Origin: Pseudomonas sp. CFBP13508
GTDB taxonomy: Bacteria > Pseudomonadota > Gammaproteobacteria > Pseudomonadales > Pseudomonadaceae
Length of the DNA: 64,000 nucleotides
Assembly (NCBI RefSeq): GCF_005233515.1
Contig: NZ_QFZZ01000001.1
Location: 946,541-1,010,540, forward strand
Direction: 5' to 3'
The notes beneath the pieces were generated by a model, which searched no databases, was not told the origin of the DNA, and was given only the letters and a program-made list of their open reading frames with translations. How positions within the stretch are numbered: the stretch's first letter is position 1; each line of letters begins with the position of its first letter. Below are positions 44,306-51,326 of this stretch, one piece after another. The translations under genes and the position numbers were made by a program.

Positions 44306-44682
44306 GAAAGTATTTTGGTAAGCAGCACCTGCATGAGTTGCAGATTATAGAGTCCAATCCCGACTGTATCTCGACGCGCTATAAAACCTTAACTCTATAG
44401 TAAATAGCGATATTCGATTACGCCAACTATGTTGAGATGGCGAGAGCGAATATGAATGAATAGAAAGCCACGTACATTTCAAGCCTCCTGGCGTTTGATG
44501 GCTCGATGCTATCTCTTACGACTATGCCTAGACAAGCAGTTTAAGGAAGCTTCTATCCCTATCTCAACATCCTCAGTTGCGTGGGGTGACTGTCAGTTAT
44601 ATTGCGCGCTCTCGGGTTACTCGAAGGTGGGCTGCCAAAATCAAAGCCCCTTCGGGCGTGCTTTTTTGAATCTCGGATAAAT
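44306..44682. other. AT-rich non-coding right edge of the island
   Basis: No convincing gene. The 75-codon frame at 44456-44680 has no ribosome site and no family features. A terminator-like hairpin (AAAGCCCC-TTCG-GGCGTGCTTTTTT, imperfect) lies near 44643-44667, just before hxcP sequence resumes. No integrase, tRNA or clear attachment repeat was found. Confidence 0.5.
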
Positions 44683-45111
44683 TTAATGACGAAGATTAGG
44701 TAACTCCACTCCCTCCCCCAACCTCTCAACCCCCAACCTCACCCTCTCCCCACCCCGCTCAATCACCACCCCATCCCCCTCAACCCCCACCAACCGCACC
44801 CCAACCCCAACCTTCTCTCCCACCAAAAAACTCCTCGGTGCTCCATCGTTCAAACTCAATATCGCCACCGTCCCACTCCCGCCTGCGATCACCCCGCTCA
44901 CCTTGATATCCACCGGCGCGGTCTCATTGGAGAACCACTGCAACGCCGGGCTATCGCTCCTCGCCGCGAGCACTTGCGGGGCGGCTGCGGGGGTGTGGGA
45001 TTCCGCCGTGGTTAGCAGCAGCGACGACCATGTCGCGACGCCCACCAGGGCGGCGAGCAGTGCCAGGGCCTGGACGGTTTGCGCCGGGGTGATCCGTGCG
45101 GTGAATTTCAT
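44683..45111 (-). CDS. hxcP: Type II secretion protein GspC-like
   Basis: 142 residues. An N-terminal membrane helix (AQTVQALALLAALVGVATWSS, residues ~10-30) is followed by a homology-region domain (residues ~60-140) with VDIKVSGVIAGGSGTVAI, PRSFLVGEKV and VVIERGGERVRL, as in the HR domain that connects the inner-membrane platform to the secretin N0 domain. There is no PDZ domain, as expected for the short Hxc form. It is divergent from hxcU and is now separated from hxcV by 12 kb of inserted sequence. Confidence 0.87.
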   Translation of the reverse strand: MKFTARITPAQTVQALALLAALVGVATWSSLLLTTAESHTPAAAPQVLAARSDSPALQWFSNETAPVDIKVSGVIAGGSGTVAILSLNDGAPRSFLVGEKVGVGVRLVGVEGDGVVIERGGERVRLGVERLGEGVELPNLRH

Positions 45112-45168
45112 GGGTTGTCGCTCCTTGTTGTCCCTGTTGCCAGCCTACGCGGCAATTCTCTCCGTTTT

Positions 45169-45186
45169 ATTTCACATGCCTTACAT
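45169..45186 (+). promoter_or_regulatory. Possible Pho box before hxcU
   Basis: ATTTCAC-ATGC-CTTACAT matches the 11-bp-spaced CTGTCAT/C direct repeat of PhoB sites at 10 of 14 positions. A -10-like CACGAT begins 10 bp downstream (45197), the spacing usual for Pho promoters. Confidence 0.35.
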
Positions 45187-45231
45187 GTTCGCCGGGCACG
45201 ATGGGGTGGGACGCCAAGGAGCGCGTGGGTG

Positions 45232-45678
45232 ATGAGCAGGCAGCAGGGTTTTACGTTGATCGAGTTGATGGTGGTGCTGGTGATTATTGGCATCGCCAGT
45301 GCGGCGATCAGTTTGAGTATCAAGCCTGATCCGTTGCAGTTGTTGCGCAAGGATGCCGAGCGGGTTGCGCAGTTGCTGCAGGTGGCGCAGGCGGAGGCTC
45401 GCGCCGATGGGCGGCCGATTGTGTGGGTGGCGGATGCCAAGGGGTTTCGCTTTGGGCGGCGTGGGGATGATGGCGTGGGGTTTGAGTCGTTCAAGGAGGA
45501 TGCGCAGTTGCGCCCGCGTGCGTGGCAGAGCCCGAAGGTCGAGGTGCGTGTGGAGCCTCGGCAGACGGTGGTGCTGAATGCCGAGTGGATCAATCCGCCG
45601 TTGCGGCTGATTTTGTCGGATGGGGCCAATCGGCTGAGTGTGCTGCGCGATAGCAGTGGGCGGATCAGTATTCAATGA
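45232..45678 (+). CDS. hxcU: Type II secretion minor pseudopilin GspH
   Basis: 148 residues. I chose the ATG at 45232; earlier in-frame starts would put ~50 extra residues before the prepilin site. Prepilin motif RQQG|FTLIELMVVLVIIGIASA (Gly at residue 6, Glu+5), then a GspH domain with KDAERVAQLLQVAQAEARA and GRPIVWVADAKGFRF. It overlaps hxcW by 4 bp (ATGA), so the two are co-translated. Confidence 0.93.
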   Translation: MSRQQGFTLIELMVVLVIIGIASAAISLSIKPDPLQLLRKDAERVAQLLQVAQAEARADGRPIVWVADAKGFRFGRRGDDGVGFESFKEDAQLRPRAWQSPKVEVRVEPRQTVVLNAEWINPPLRLILSDGANRLSVLRDSSGRISIQ

Positions 45679-46283
45679 AGACTCAGCAAGGGTTCACTCT
45701 GATTGAGGTGATGGTGGCAATTCTGCTGATGGCGGTGGTGAGTCTGATTGCCTGGCGCGGGCTGGACAGTGTGACGCGGGCGGACAGTCATTTGCAGGCG
45801 AGCAGTGAGCAGAGCGATGGGTTGTTGCGGGTGTTGAATCAGTTGCAGCGGGATGTGGACATGCGCGCGGGGGTGGAGTTGAGCGAGCCGCGCAAGGTCG
45901 GGGCTGAGGATGAGGCGCCGACTGCGCCGCCGGCGGTGACGGTGCGCAGTAGTGATAGCAAGGGGTTTCGGCTGGACATTATTCGTAGCGCGGCGGATCA
46001 GCCGGGGGCGTTGCAGCGGGTGCGGTGGTGGGTCAAGGGGGATACGTTGTATCGGGCGGTGGCTGAGGCGCGCAGTCGCTATCCGTTGCCTGCGCCTGGG
46101 AAGGGGGTTGCAGTGTTGAGTGAGGTGAGTGATGCGCAGGTGCGGGTTTGGGAGGTGGACAAGGGCTGGCGGCAGCTGAGTGGGAATCGGCGGGAGGATC
46201 CGTTGGGGTTGGAGATATACCTGACCCGCCAAACACCCCAAGGGCCTGAAAAATACCGTCAAGTGATTGGTCAACTCCAATAA
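45675..46283 (+). CDS. hxcW: Type II secretion minor pseudopilin GspJ
   Basis: 202 residues. Prepilin motif KTQQG|FTLIEVMVAILLMAVVS at the very N-terminus and a GspJ periplasmic domain with RADSHLQASSEQSDGLLRVL, NQLQRDVDMR and RWWVKGDTLYRAVAEARS. GspJ forms the pseudopilus tip with GspI (hxcV) and GspK (hxcX), which are encoded on the other side of the island. It is the last hxc gene in this direction. Confidence 0.93.
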   Translation: MKTQQGFTLIEVMVAILLMAVVSLIAWRGLDSVTRADSHLQASSEQSDGLLRVLNQLQRDVDMRAGVELSEPRKVGAEDEAPTAPPAVTVRSSDSKGFRLDIIRSAADQPGALQRVRWWVKGDTLYRAVAEARSRYPLPAPGKGVAVLSEVSDAQVRVWEVDKGWRQLSGNRREDPLGLEIYLTRQTPQGPEKYRQVIGQLQ

Positions 46284-46387
46284 ACCAGCATCACCGCACG
46301 AGCCCGAGGGAGCGGGTTCGGATTCCTCTCGCCCTTGGTCTTGGAAATGTCATTACGTTGACGGGCCGATGCAGACGGAGCTGGCTT

Positions 46388-47476
46388 TCATGGACTGACC
46401 GGCGTCGTAGGCGATTGCAGGATGCCGCTCAGCACTTCTTCCAAGCTTTCACCATCTGAGTTCTCAAAAAGACCGCCCTCACCAAACAACACCTGAATGT
46501 TCGCCTGTTTGAAGAAGTCCGCTGCTGCAAAATCGGGTGCTGTGCTCGCCGGCAGCACCAAGATGAGCTTGGTATCAGCATCTCCGAAACGATGCCGGTA
46601 GTAGGCAAGCTGGCCAAATCCAGCGTAGAGCTGTGCTGACATGGCGCTGCTGGTTTTTACTTCAAAAATTACCTTGGCCTTTTCTGTAGCTCTGCTAACT
46701 AGCGCCAAATCGACGCGGTTCTTGCCGACCTTGAGCTCGGAATTTCCCTTTACGAGCTCATCCAGCTTGCGATGGAGAGCATTACAGAGTGGGCCGTGTA
46801 GATACTGGTATTCACATTTGTCATGGCCAGGAGTATAGGACTTGCTGCCCTCAAACTCTTCCTGCTCCCGCCACTTAGCGCCCGATTTGTCTTCGTCGTC
46901 GGGGGCCGAATCTGAGTTCTGGGCATCATCTCCAAGCTCCGCCTTTCTTTGCTCCTTGAGCCGTTTCACCTTGAATAGGAACTCGGCAATGTCATTTGCG
47001 ATACTCGGGGAGTTTGTTGAGGACACAGCGATTACGTCTGCGTTCCGATCGTCGTCTGCTACCTCTATCAACCAATCCTGAAAGTGCTCGAACGCGTCTC
47101 TGCGGGGCACCCGGCCACGAAATGCCGTGAAGGTACCACGATGACCGATTAGAGTTTCGCCGTCAGGACCAGCTATCAAAACCCCTGAGACCTTGCGGTT
47201 GAGGCCGTCAGGAATGTTGATCTCAGCGTCGGGAGAGAGTGTTCCGCCCTCAAAGCCTAGCTTGAACAGGTGTGCTTGTCTCCCATCCCAAGGCGGAGGA
47301 ATAGCGAACAACATTTCCCCAAGATCGGTTTCCAATGCATAGGTAAGGCAGGGTGCTCTATCTCCACTCGGAAATGCCCACACTTCTTCCCCGCGTGGCT
47401 CTGCCTGATCGATCAGAGCCTTTTGAAAAGATTTAATGCCTCTACGAAGCCGAGCGTTCCCTGTAATGACCTGCAC
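46388..47476 (-). CDS. PD-(D/E)XK nuclease-like protein, unknown
   Basis: About 362 residues. GTG at 47476 has GGGAG 7 bp upstream; TTG at 47479 is an alternative. The C-terminal third contains a restriction-nuclease-like core: GKNRVDLALVSRATEKAKVI then FEVKTSS (Asp then E-x-K, residues ~245-275), followed by an alpha-helix AQLYAGFGQLAYYRH. The middle is charged and flexible (QNSDSAPDDEDKSGAKWREQ) and the N-terminal ~150 residues are beta-rich. The gene lies between hxcW and vreR, whose counterparts are adjacent in P. aeruginosa, so it appears inserted. A role in DNA cleavage or defence is possible but not shown. Confidence 0.6.
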   Translation of the reverse strand: MQVITGNARLRRGIKSFQKALIDQAEPRGEEVWAFPSGDRAPCLTYALETDLGEMLFAIPPPWDGRQAHLFKLGFEGGTLSPDAEINIPDGLNRKVSGVLIAGPDGETLIGHRGTFTAFRGRVPRRDAFEHFQDWLIEVADDDRNADVIAVSSTNSPSIANDIAEFLFKVKRLKEQRKAELGDDAQNSDSAPDDEDKSGAKWREQEEFEGSKSYTPGHDKCEYQYLHGPLCNALHRKLDELVKGNSELKVGKNRVDLALVSRATEKAKVIFEVKTSSAMSAQLYAGFGQLAYYRHRFGDADTKLILVLPASTAPDFAAADFFKQANIQVLFGEGGLFENSDGESLEEVLSGILQSPTTPVSP

Positions 47477-47668
47477 CAATCTCTCCCTTCGTTCACCTAG
47501 GAGGCCACCGGATCTTAGAAAGAATCAATGGCCCATATTCCGCGATGCTAGCACTTTGACACGCCTCTATGTTACCTGCTGCTGCACACCCCATAAGCCG
47601 TATTAAGCCTGTTCGCCTGCTCGAGAATAGGGCGGGCCCACTGATGACGGTATGACAGTACGGAAGCC

Positions 47669-47693
47669 TTCGCGAGCAAGCTCGCTCCCACAG
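47669..47693. repeat. Single REP element
   Basis: TTCGCGAGCAAGCTCGCTCC plus CACAG, one half of the common REP pair, lies downstream of vreR. The rest of 47500-47719 shows nothing recognisable. Confidence 0.8.
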
Positions 47694-47719
47694 GGTTGGG
47701 TGGTGCTGGCGGGACTGGG

Positions 47720-48658
47720 TTAGCTGAGAACGACCACGCCGCCCGGCAGCTCAGTGCATTTGACGCCGTAGGCGTCGCGGATCAGCAAGGCGACTCCGGC
47801 GAGTTGGTCGAGGTTGAAGCGGGCCTGGACGCGGCGTTGGCCGAGTTCGCGGTTGAGCAGCAGGAGCATGCCGGGGCGGTAGCGGTTGATTTCGTCGATC
47901 ATCTGGCTGAGGGTCGCGCCGTTGAACACCAGCACTTGTTGGCGCCAGTTCATCACGGCGGCGGTGTCGACGGTTTGCACGTTGCCGATTTGCCGTGCGT
48001 TGTAGGTGACTTGCTGGCCCGCTTCGAGGCGCAGGTTGCGGCCTTCGAGGGCGACGTCGACTGCGCCGTCGAGGCAGGTCACGCAGACTTGCTGGTCGGT
48101 GTTGCGCAGGTTGAAGCGGGCCTGGCTGGCGCGCAACCACCCTGCCCCGGCCTGCATCGCCAGCGGCAGGCGTGCGGTTTGCACTTCGACTTCACCGCTG
48201 ACCAGTTCAAAGCCCTGCACACCGTTTTCGACGCTGCGCTGATTGATGCGGGTCTGGGTGTTGAGTTCGAGGCTGACGCCTTGCGCCGGTTCGACCCGGC
48301 GCTGCTGGCCGACTTCGGTGATGTAGTCGGCGCCCAGCCCTTCGAAGCCGCCGGGAATCGTGCCGCGCACCAGCAGGAATGCGGCGGATGCGGCAATCGC
48401 ACCGCCGAGAAAAGCCCGTCGACCGAAGCCGCGTCGGCCCTGCAACGCTTCGGCGGCCGGTTGCAGGTGATGCCATAGCCGCTTGGCTTCTTCGAAGGCC
48501 CGGGCATGTTCGCCGCTCTGCTCGCACCATTCGCGCAGGGCGCGGGCGTCGGCGACGGTGGCACGGCCCGAGGTCAGCAGGATCAGCCAGTCGTGGGCTT
48601 CGCTGTGCAGAGACTCGGTGGCCGAAGGCTCGGCGGGTTTCAGTCGAAAGATGTTCAA
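47720..48658 (-). CDS. vreR: FecR-family anti-sigma factor
   Basis: 312 residues. The N-terminal DUF4880/anti-sigma domain (HDWLILLTSGRATVADARAL, WCEQSGEHARAFEEAKRLW) lies in the cytoplasm, a single membrane helix follows near residues 105-122 (FLGGAIAASAAFLLV) and a periplasmic FecR domain comes after it (FNLRNTDQQVCVTCLDGAVD, GQQVTYN). In the PUMA3 system VreR holds the sigma factor VreI until VreA signals. It starts 32 bp after vreI. Its identity as vreR rather than a siderophore-type fecR rests on adjacency to vreA and the hxc genes and on the absence of a TonB receptor. Confidence 0.8.
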   Translation of the reverse strand: MNIFRLKPAEPSATESLHSEAHDWLILLTSGRATVADARALREWCEQSGEHARAFEEAKRLWHHLQPAAEALQGRRGFGRRAFLGGAIAASAAFLLVRGTIPGGFEGLGADYITEVGQQRRVEPAQGVSLELNTQTRINQRSVENGVQGFELVSGEVEVQTARLPLAMQAGAGWLRASQARFNLRNTDQQVCVTCLDGAVDVALEGRNLRLEAGQQVTYNARQIGNVQTVDTAAVMNWRQQVLVFNGATLSQMIDEINRYRPGMLLLLNRELGQRRVQARFNLDQLAGVALLIRDAYGVKCTELPGGVVVLS

Positions 48659-48690
48659 ACGCGCAAATTCTCAACGGATTAATCGGGTCA

Positions 48691-49242
48691 CTATTCGCTA
48701 GACGGTTTTCCGGCCCCGCGACCGAACCGCTGAAACACTTTTCTTTCCAGTTTCGCTGCGCAGAAGCCCAGCGCGGCTTTGATTTCCTTTTCGACCATGC
48801 GCGTGGAGATGCCGAAACGCTGGGAGATTTCCAGGTGTGGCGCCTCTTCCAGCCGCGCGGCGATAAAGATCCGCCGACGCCGTGCGGGGAGTTCGTACAA
48901 GGCGCTGAGCAGGGCCTGCATCTCCTTTTGCCCACCGACCACCCGCGCCGGGTCGAGGGCTTCGTCGCCCAGTTGCAGCAGTTCCTCGACTTCGGTGCCG
49001 GTGAGCAGGCGCGCATCGGCCTGACGGCGGTCGGCGGCGATGTTCAGGGCCATGCGATACAGGTAGGCGTTGGGCTTGAGCAGGTTCGGCGGAATTTCCA
49101 TGCGATCGACCCGCAGCCAGGTCTCGTGCAGCACGTCGTTGGCCAGGTCCTCGGAACCGAGGCGGCGGCGCAGGCGCACGCGAAAATCCTCGTAGGAGCT
49201 GAGGAACAACTGGCCCATCACGCTTTGTCCGGCGTCTTTCAT
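48691..49242 (-). CDS. vreI: ECF sigma factor, FecI type
   Basis: 183 residues. The ATG at 49242 overlaps the vreA stop (ATGA) and has AAGGAG about 9 bp upstream; a start 10 codons earlier lies inside vreA. Region 2 contains LANDVLHETWLRVDR and PNAYLYRMALNIAADRR, and region 4 contains YELPARRRRIFIAARLEEAP followed by the helix-turn-helix EISQRFGISTRMVEKEIKAA. In P. aeruginosa VreI directs transcription of hxc and nearby genes under low phosphate, and the same role is likely here. Confidence 0.82.
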   Translation of the reverse strand: MKDAGQSVMGQLFLSSYEDFRVRLRRRLGSEDLANDVLHETWLRVDRMEIPPNLLKPNAYLYRMALNIAADRRQADARLLTGTEVEELLQLGDEALDPARVVGGQKEMQALLSALYELPARRRRIFIAARLEEAPHLEISQRFGISTRMVEKEIKAALGFCAAKLERKVFQRFGRGAGKPSSE

Positions 49243-49961
49243 CCCCCGGAAACTCCTTCCCATCTCGTGCATTCCATGCGTTTCCCTGACGACTCCGGTA
49301 ACAACAGCAACGTGACCGGCTGGCGCAAGGCGCTGGGCGTCGGCCGATCGATTGTGAGGTTGCGAAAACTTTCCACCAGCGCGTTATCGCGCCGTACATC
49401 GCCGGTCGAAGTGACCAACCGGTTGTGCTGCACCACGCCGTCGCGCCCGACCCACACCTGCAACACCGCGCGATAACTGCCCGGGCGGGTCAGCGGCGAA
49501 CGGCACAGCTTGCGCTCGATCGCCGCTTGCACCGCCGTCGCGTAACTGCGGTTGACCGCGACAGCAGCCGGCGTGGGTTTGTCCGTCGGCACTGGCAGGT
49601 CTTCCACCTGCGCCGCTTGCAAGGTGAACGCGTCGGCGCGGGCGTAACGCGCCATCAACCCGGTGCCGCCGAGCAGATGGCGCAAGGCGTCGGCGGCGGT
49701 AAATTCGCCATCTACGGCGAGGGAGCGACGGCCCCGGCTCAACTGACTGTCGACCAACACCGCGACGCCCGTGGCGCGGCTGTATTGATCCAACGCCCGA
49801 GCGAGTTCCTGCGCGGGGATGTGCAAGGTCATGCGCATATCCGCCGCTGCCGGATCAGCATGGGCTGCGCTGGCCAGCAGACCGAGCAACCACCCCAGAC
49901 CCGCGCGGCGCACAAGCGTCGCCGAGCGCTGAAGACTGATCCGCGAACTGCCTCGCTGCAC
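49239..49961 (-). CDS. vreA: STN-domain signalling protein without receptor barrel (VreA type)
   Basis: 240 residues from GTG 49961, preceded by AGGGG; an ATG at 50000 is the usual alternative but abuts a Pho box, so most of the promoter would lie inside the gene. A signal peptide (LVRRAGLGWLLGLLASAAHA) leads to an STN domain (residues ~40-105: LHIPAQELARALDQYSRATG, VAVLVDSQLSRGRRSLAV), then a TonB-C-like domain (~130-215: YATAVQAAIERKLC, YRAVLQVWVGRDGVVQ). Normal FecA-type receptors carry the STN domain on a TonB-dependent barrel; VreA lacks the barrel, exactly as here. It starts the vreA-vreI-vreR operon. Confidence 0.78.
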   Translation of the reverse strand: MQRGSSRISLQRSATLVRRAGLGWLLGLLASAAHADPAAADMRMTLHIPAQELARALDQYSRATGVAVLVDSQLSRGRRSLAVDGEFTAADALRHLLGGTGLMARYARADAFTLQAAQVEDLPVPTDKPTPAAVAVNRSYATAVQAAIERKLCRSPLTRPGSYRAVLQVWVGRDGVVQHNRLVTSTGDVRRDNALVESFRNLTIDRPTPSALRQPVTLLLLPESSGKRMECTRWEGVSGG

Positions 49962-50002
49962 GACTGGCGCACCCCTGAAAATCGCTATCCTGCGGGGCAT
50001 TT

Positions 50003-50020
50003 ATGACTCTGGTATGACGG
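50003..50020 (-). promoter_or_regulatory. Pho box of the vreA operon
   Basis: On the minus strand CCGTCAT-ACCA-GAGTCAT is an 11-bp-spaced direct repeat matching the PhoB consensus CTGTCAT-N4-CTGTCAT at 11 of 14 positions. A -10-like CAGGAT lies ~11 bp further on. PhoB control of vreA is established in P. aeruginosa. Confidence 0.6.
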
Positions 50021-50110
50021 GCGGTGCAAAAAAACCATCACGGGTTTTGCCCCGCGCTTGCACTAGACTCAAACCCATAGCGGCCCAATCGGGCGGGCCA
50101 GGAGGCGGAC

Positions 50111-50413
50111 ATGAAAACACGGTGGATGTGGGTCTTGCTGATGACGGTGGGCGCGGCGCAGGCGGAGGAGCCGCTGGGCTGTGTCGAGGTCACGGTCGGC
50201 GGTTACAAGGCGCCGAATTACGATTGCCTGAGCCAGCAGATGGGCAACAATCCCGACGGCGCGGCGGCGGCGCAGAAGAACATGGAAGCGTTAAATGTGC
50301 CGGTGCACAAGCGCGCGCCGAATCAGGTCGGGCTGGCGACCCCGGCCGCGACCAGTACGCGGATGGGCAATACATTTGGCACCTCGGTGAAACCGCAGCG
50401 GCCGGCGAATTAG
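50111..50413 (+). CDS. Small secreted protein, unknown
   Basis: 100 residues. A signal peptide (MKTRWMWVLLMTVGAAQA) precedes a short mature protein with two Cys (CVEVTVGGYKAPNYDCLSQQ) and a low-complexity Ala/Pro/Thr tail. AGGAGG lies 5 bp before the ATG. It is divergent from vreA and shares its 110-bp promoter region, so it may belong to the same regulon. No function is known. Confidence 0.75.
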   Translation: MKTRWMWVLLMTVGAAQAEEPLGCVEVTVGGYKAPNYDCLSQQMGNNPDGAAAAQKNMEALNVPVHKRAPNQVGLATPAATSTRMGNTFGTSVKPQRPAN

Positions 50414-50427
50414 GCAAGGTCAACATC

Positions 50428-50507
50428 AAAAGATCGCAGCCTTCGGCAGCTCCTACAGGGATATGCGCATGAGCCCATGTAGGAGCTGCCGAAGGCTGCG
50501 ATCTTTT
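50428..50507. terminator. Long inverted repeat, probable bidirectional terminator
   Basis: AAAAGATCGCAGCCTTCGGC plus AGCTCCTAC is repeated in perfect inversion with a ~22-bp spacer. A- and T-runs at the two ends suit termination of both convergent genes (50111 rightward, 50513 leftward). The same half-element occurs at 63921-63947, so it is also a dispersed Pseudomonas repeat. Confidence 0.7.
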
Positions 50508-50512
50508 GATCT

Positions 50513-50953
50513 TCAGTCACTCGGGGTCTGGCGGAAACTCACTGCCAACCGATTCCAGCTGTTAATGGTGCTCACCGCAACCGTCAAATCCACCAGTTCG
50601 CCTTCATCAAATTGCTCGCGCGCCTGCTGGTAGACGTCATCCGGCACGTGGCTTTCGGCCAACAGCGTCACCGCCTCGGCCCAGGCCAGCGCCGCGCGTT
50701 CGCGGGGGTTGAAGAAGTTGCTGTCGCGCCACACCGCGACCGCGTAAAGGCGCCGATCACTCTCCCCGGCTCGCCGCGCGTCCACCGAGTGCATGTCGGT
50801 GCAGAACGCGCAGCCGTTGAGCTGCGAGGCGCGGATCCGAATCAGTTGCAGCAGCGACGCTTCGATACTCAGGTTGGCGGTCAGCGCCTCCATGGCAAGC
50901 ATCGCTTTCATCGCCTTGGGCGACGCGTTGTAGTAATCCAGACGCAGGGACAT
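50513..50953 (-). CDS. Carboxymuconolactone decarboxylase / AhpD-like protein
   Basis: 146 residues. AhpD-type fold with the redox motif CAFCTDMHS (Cys48, Cys51, His55) in the second helix and a following EQFDEGELVDLTVAVSTINS region. Proteins of this group often have peroxidase-reductant (AhpD-like) or isomerase activity; here the CxxC-x3-H pattern favours the AhpD type. It is divergent from a MocR regulator at 51327, which may control it. Confidence 0.85.
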   Translation of the reverse strand: MSLRLDYYNASPKAMKAMLAMEALTANLSIEASLLQLIRIRASQLNGCAFCTDMHSVDARRAGESDRRLYAVAVWRDSNFFNPRERAALAWAEAVTLLAESHVPDDVYQQAREQFDEGELVDLTVAVSTINSWNRLAVSFRQTPSD

Positions 50954-51326
50954 GGCGCGGCTCTCGGCAGGCGGAATAATGAGTTCACGGTAAGGGCTGT
51001 GCGGGCTGTGTTACAGCCCCAATTCCACGAATTTCGGCTGCACCACTGAACCTCGGCCAAACGCAATACCTGTGGGAGCGAGCTTGCTCGCGAAAGCGGT
51101 TTCCCAGACAAATATTCATCCACTGCACCACCGCCATCGCTGGCTTGCCAGCGATAGCGGAGTGTCAGACAACGAATCTGTTCAATGACACACCGCCTTC
51201 GCGAGCAGGCTCGCTCCCACAGGGACTTGCGCCAATTTGCGGTTTTTACTCCACGCAACTACTGCCAAAAGCCCAACAACGCTAATCTGACCGACACTTC
51301 ACTCAACACCCGGGAGCCTCGTCGGT
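50954..51326. other. Intergenic region with REP elements between divergent genes
   Basis: REP halves in inverted orientation at 51070-51094 (CTGTGGGAGCGAGCTTGCTC) and 51197-51222 (CTTCGCGAGCAGGCTCGCTC), with a hairpin GGCTTGCCAGCGATAGC-like element between. The promoters of both flanking genes must lie at its ends. I see no gene. Confidence 0.7.

Noticed and set aside
44456..44680. 75-codon frame at the right edge of the island
   Set aside because: No ribosome site, no family features and low-complexity composition. It probably opens by chance in island-edge DNA.
32481..44682. Complete prophage or integrative element
   Set aside because: No integrase, transposase, tRNA target, capsid or replication gene is visible. 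Only the antisense-RNA leaders have a phage flavour.
47720..49961. Siderophore-type FecI/FecR surface-signalling system
   Set aside because: No TonB-dependent receptor is present. The STN protein ends in a TonB-C-like domain without a barrel, and hxc genes are adjacent, which fits VreA-VreI-VreR better.
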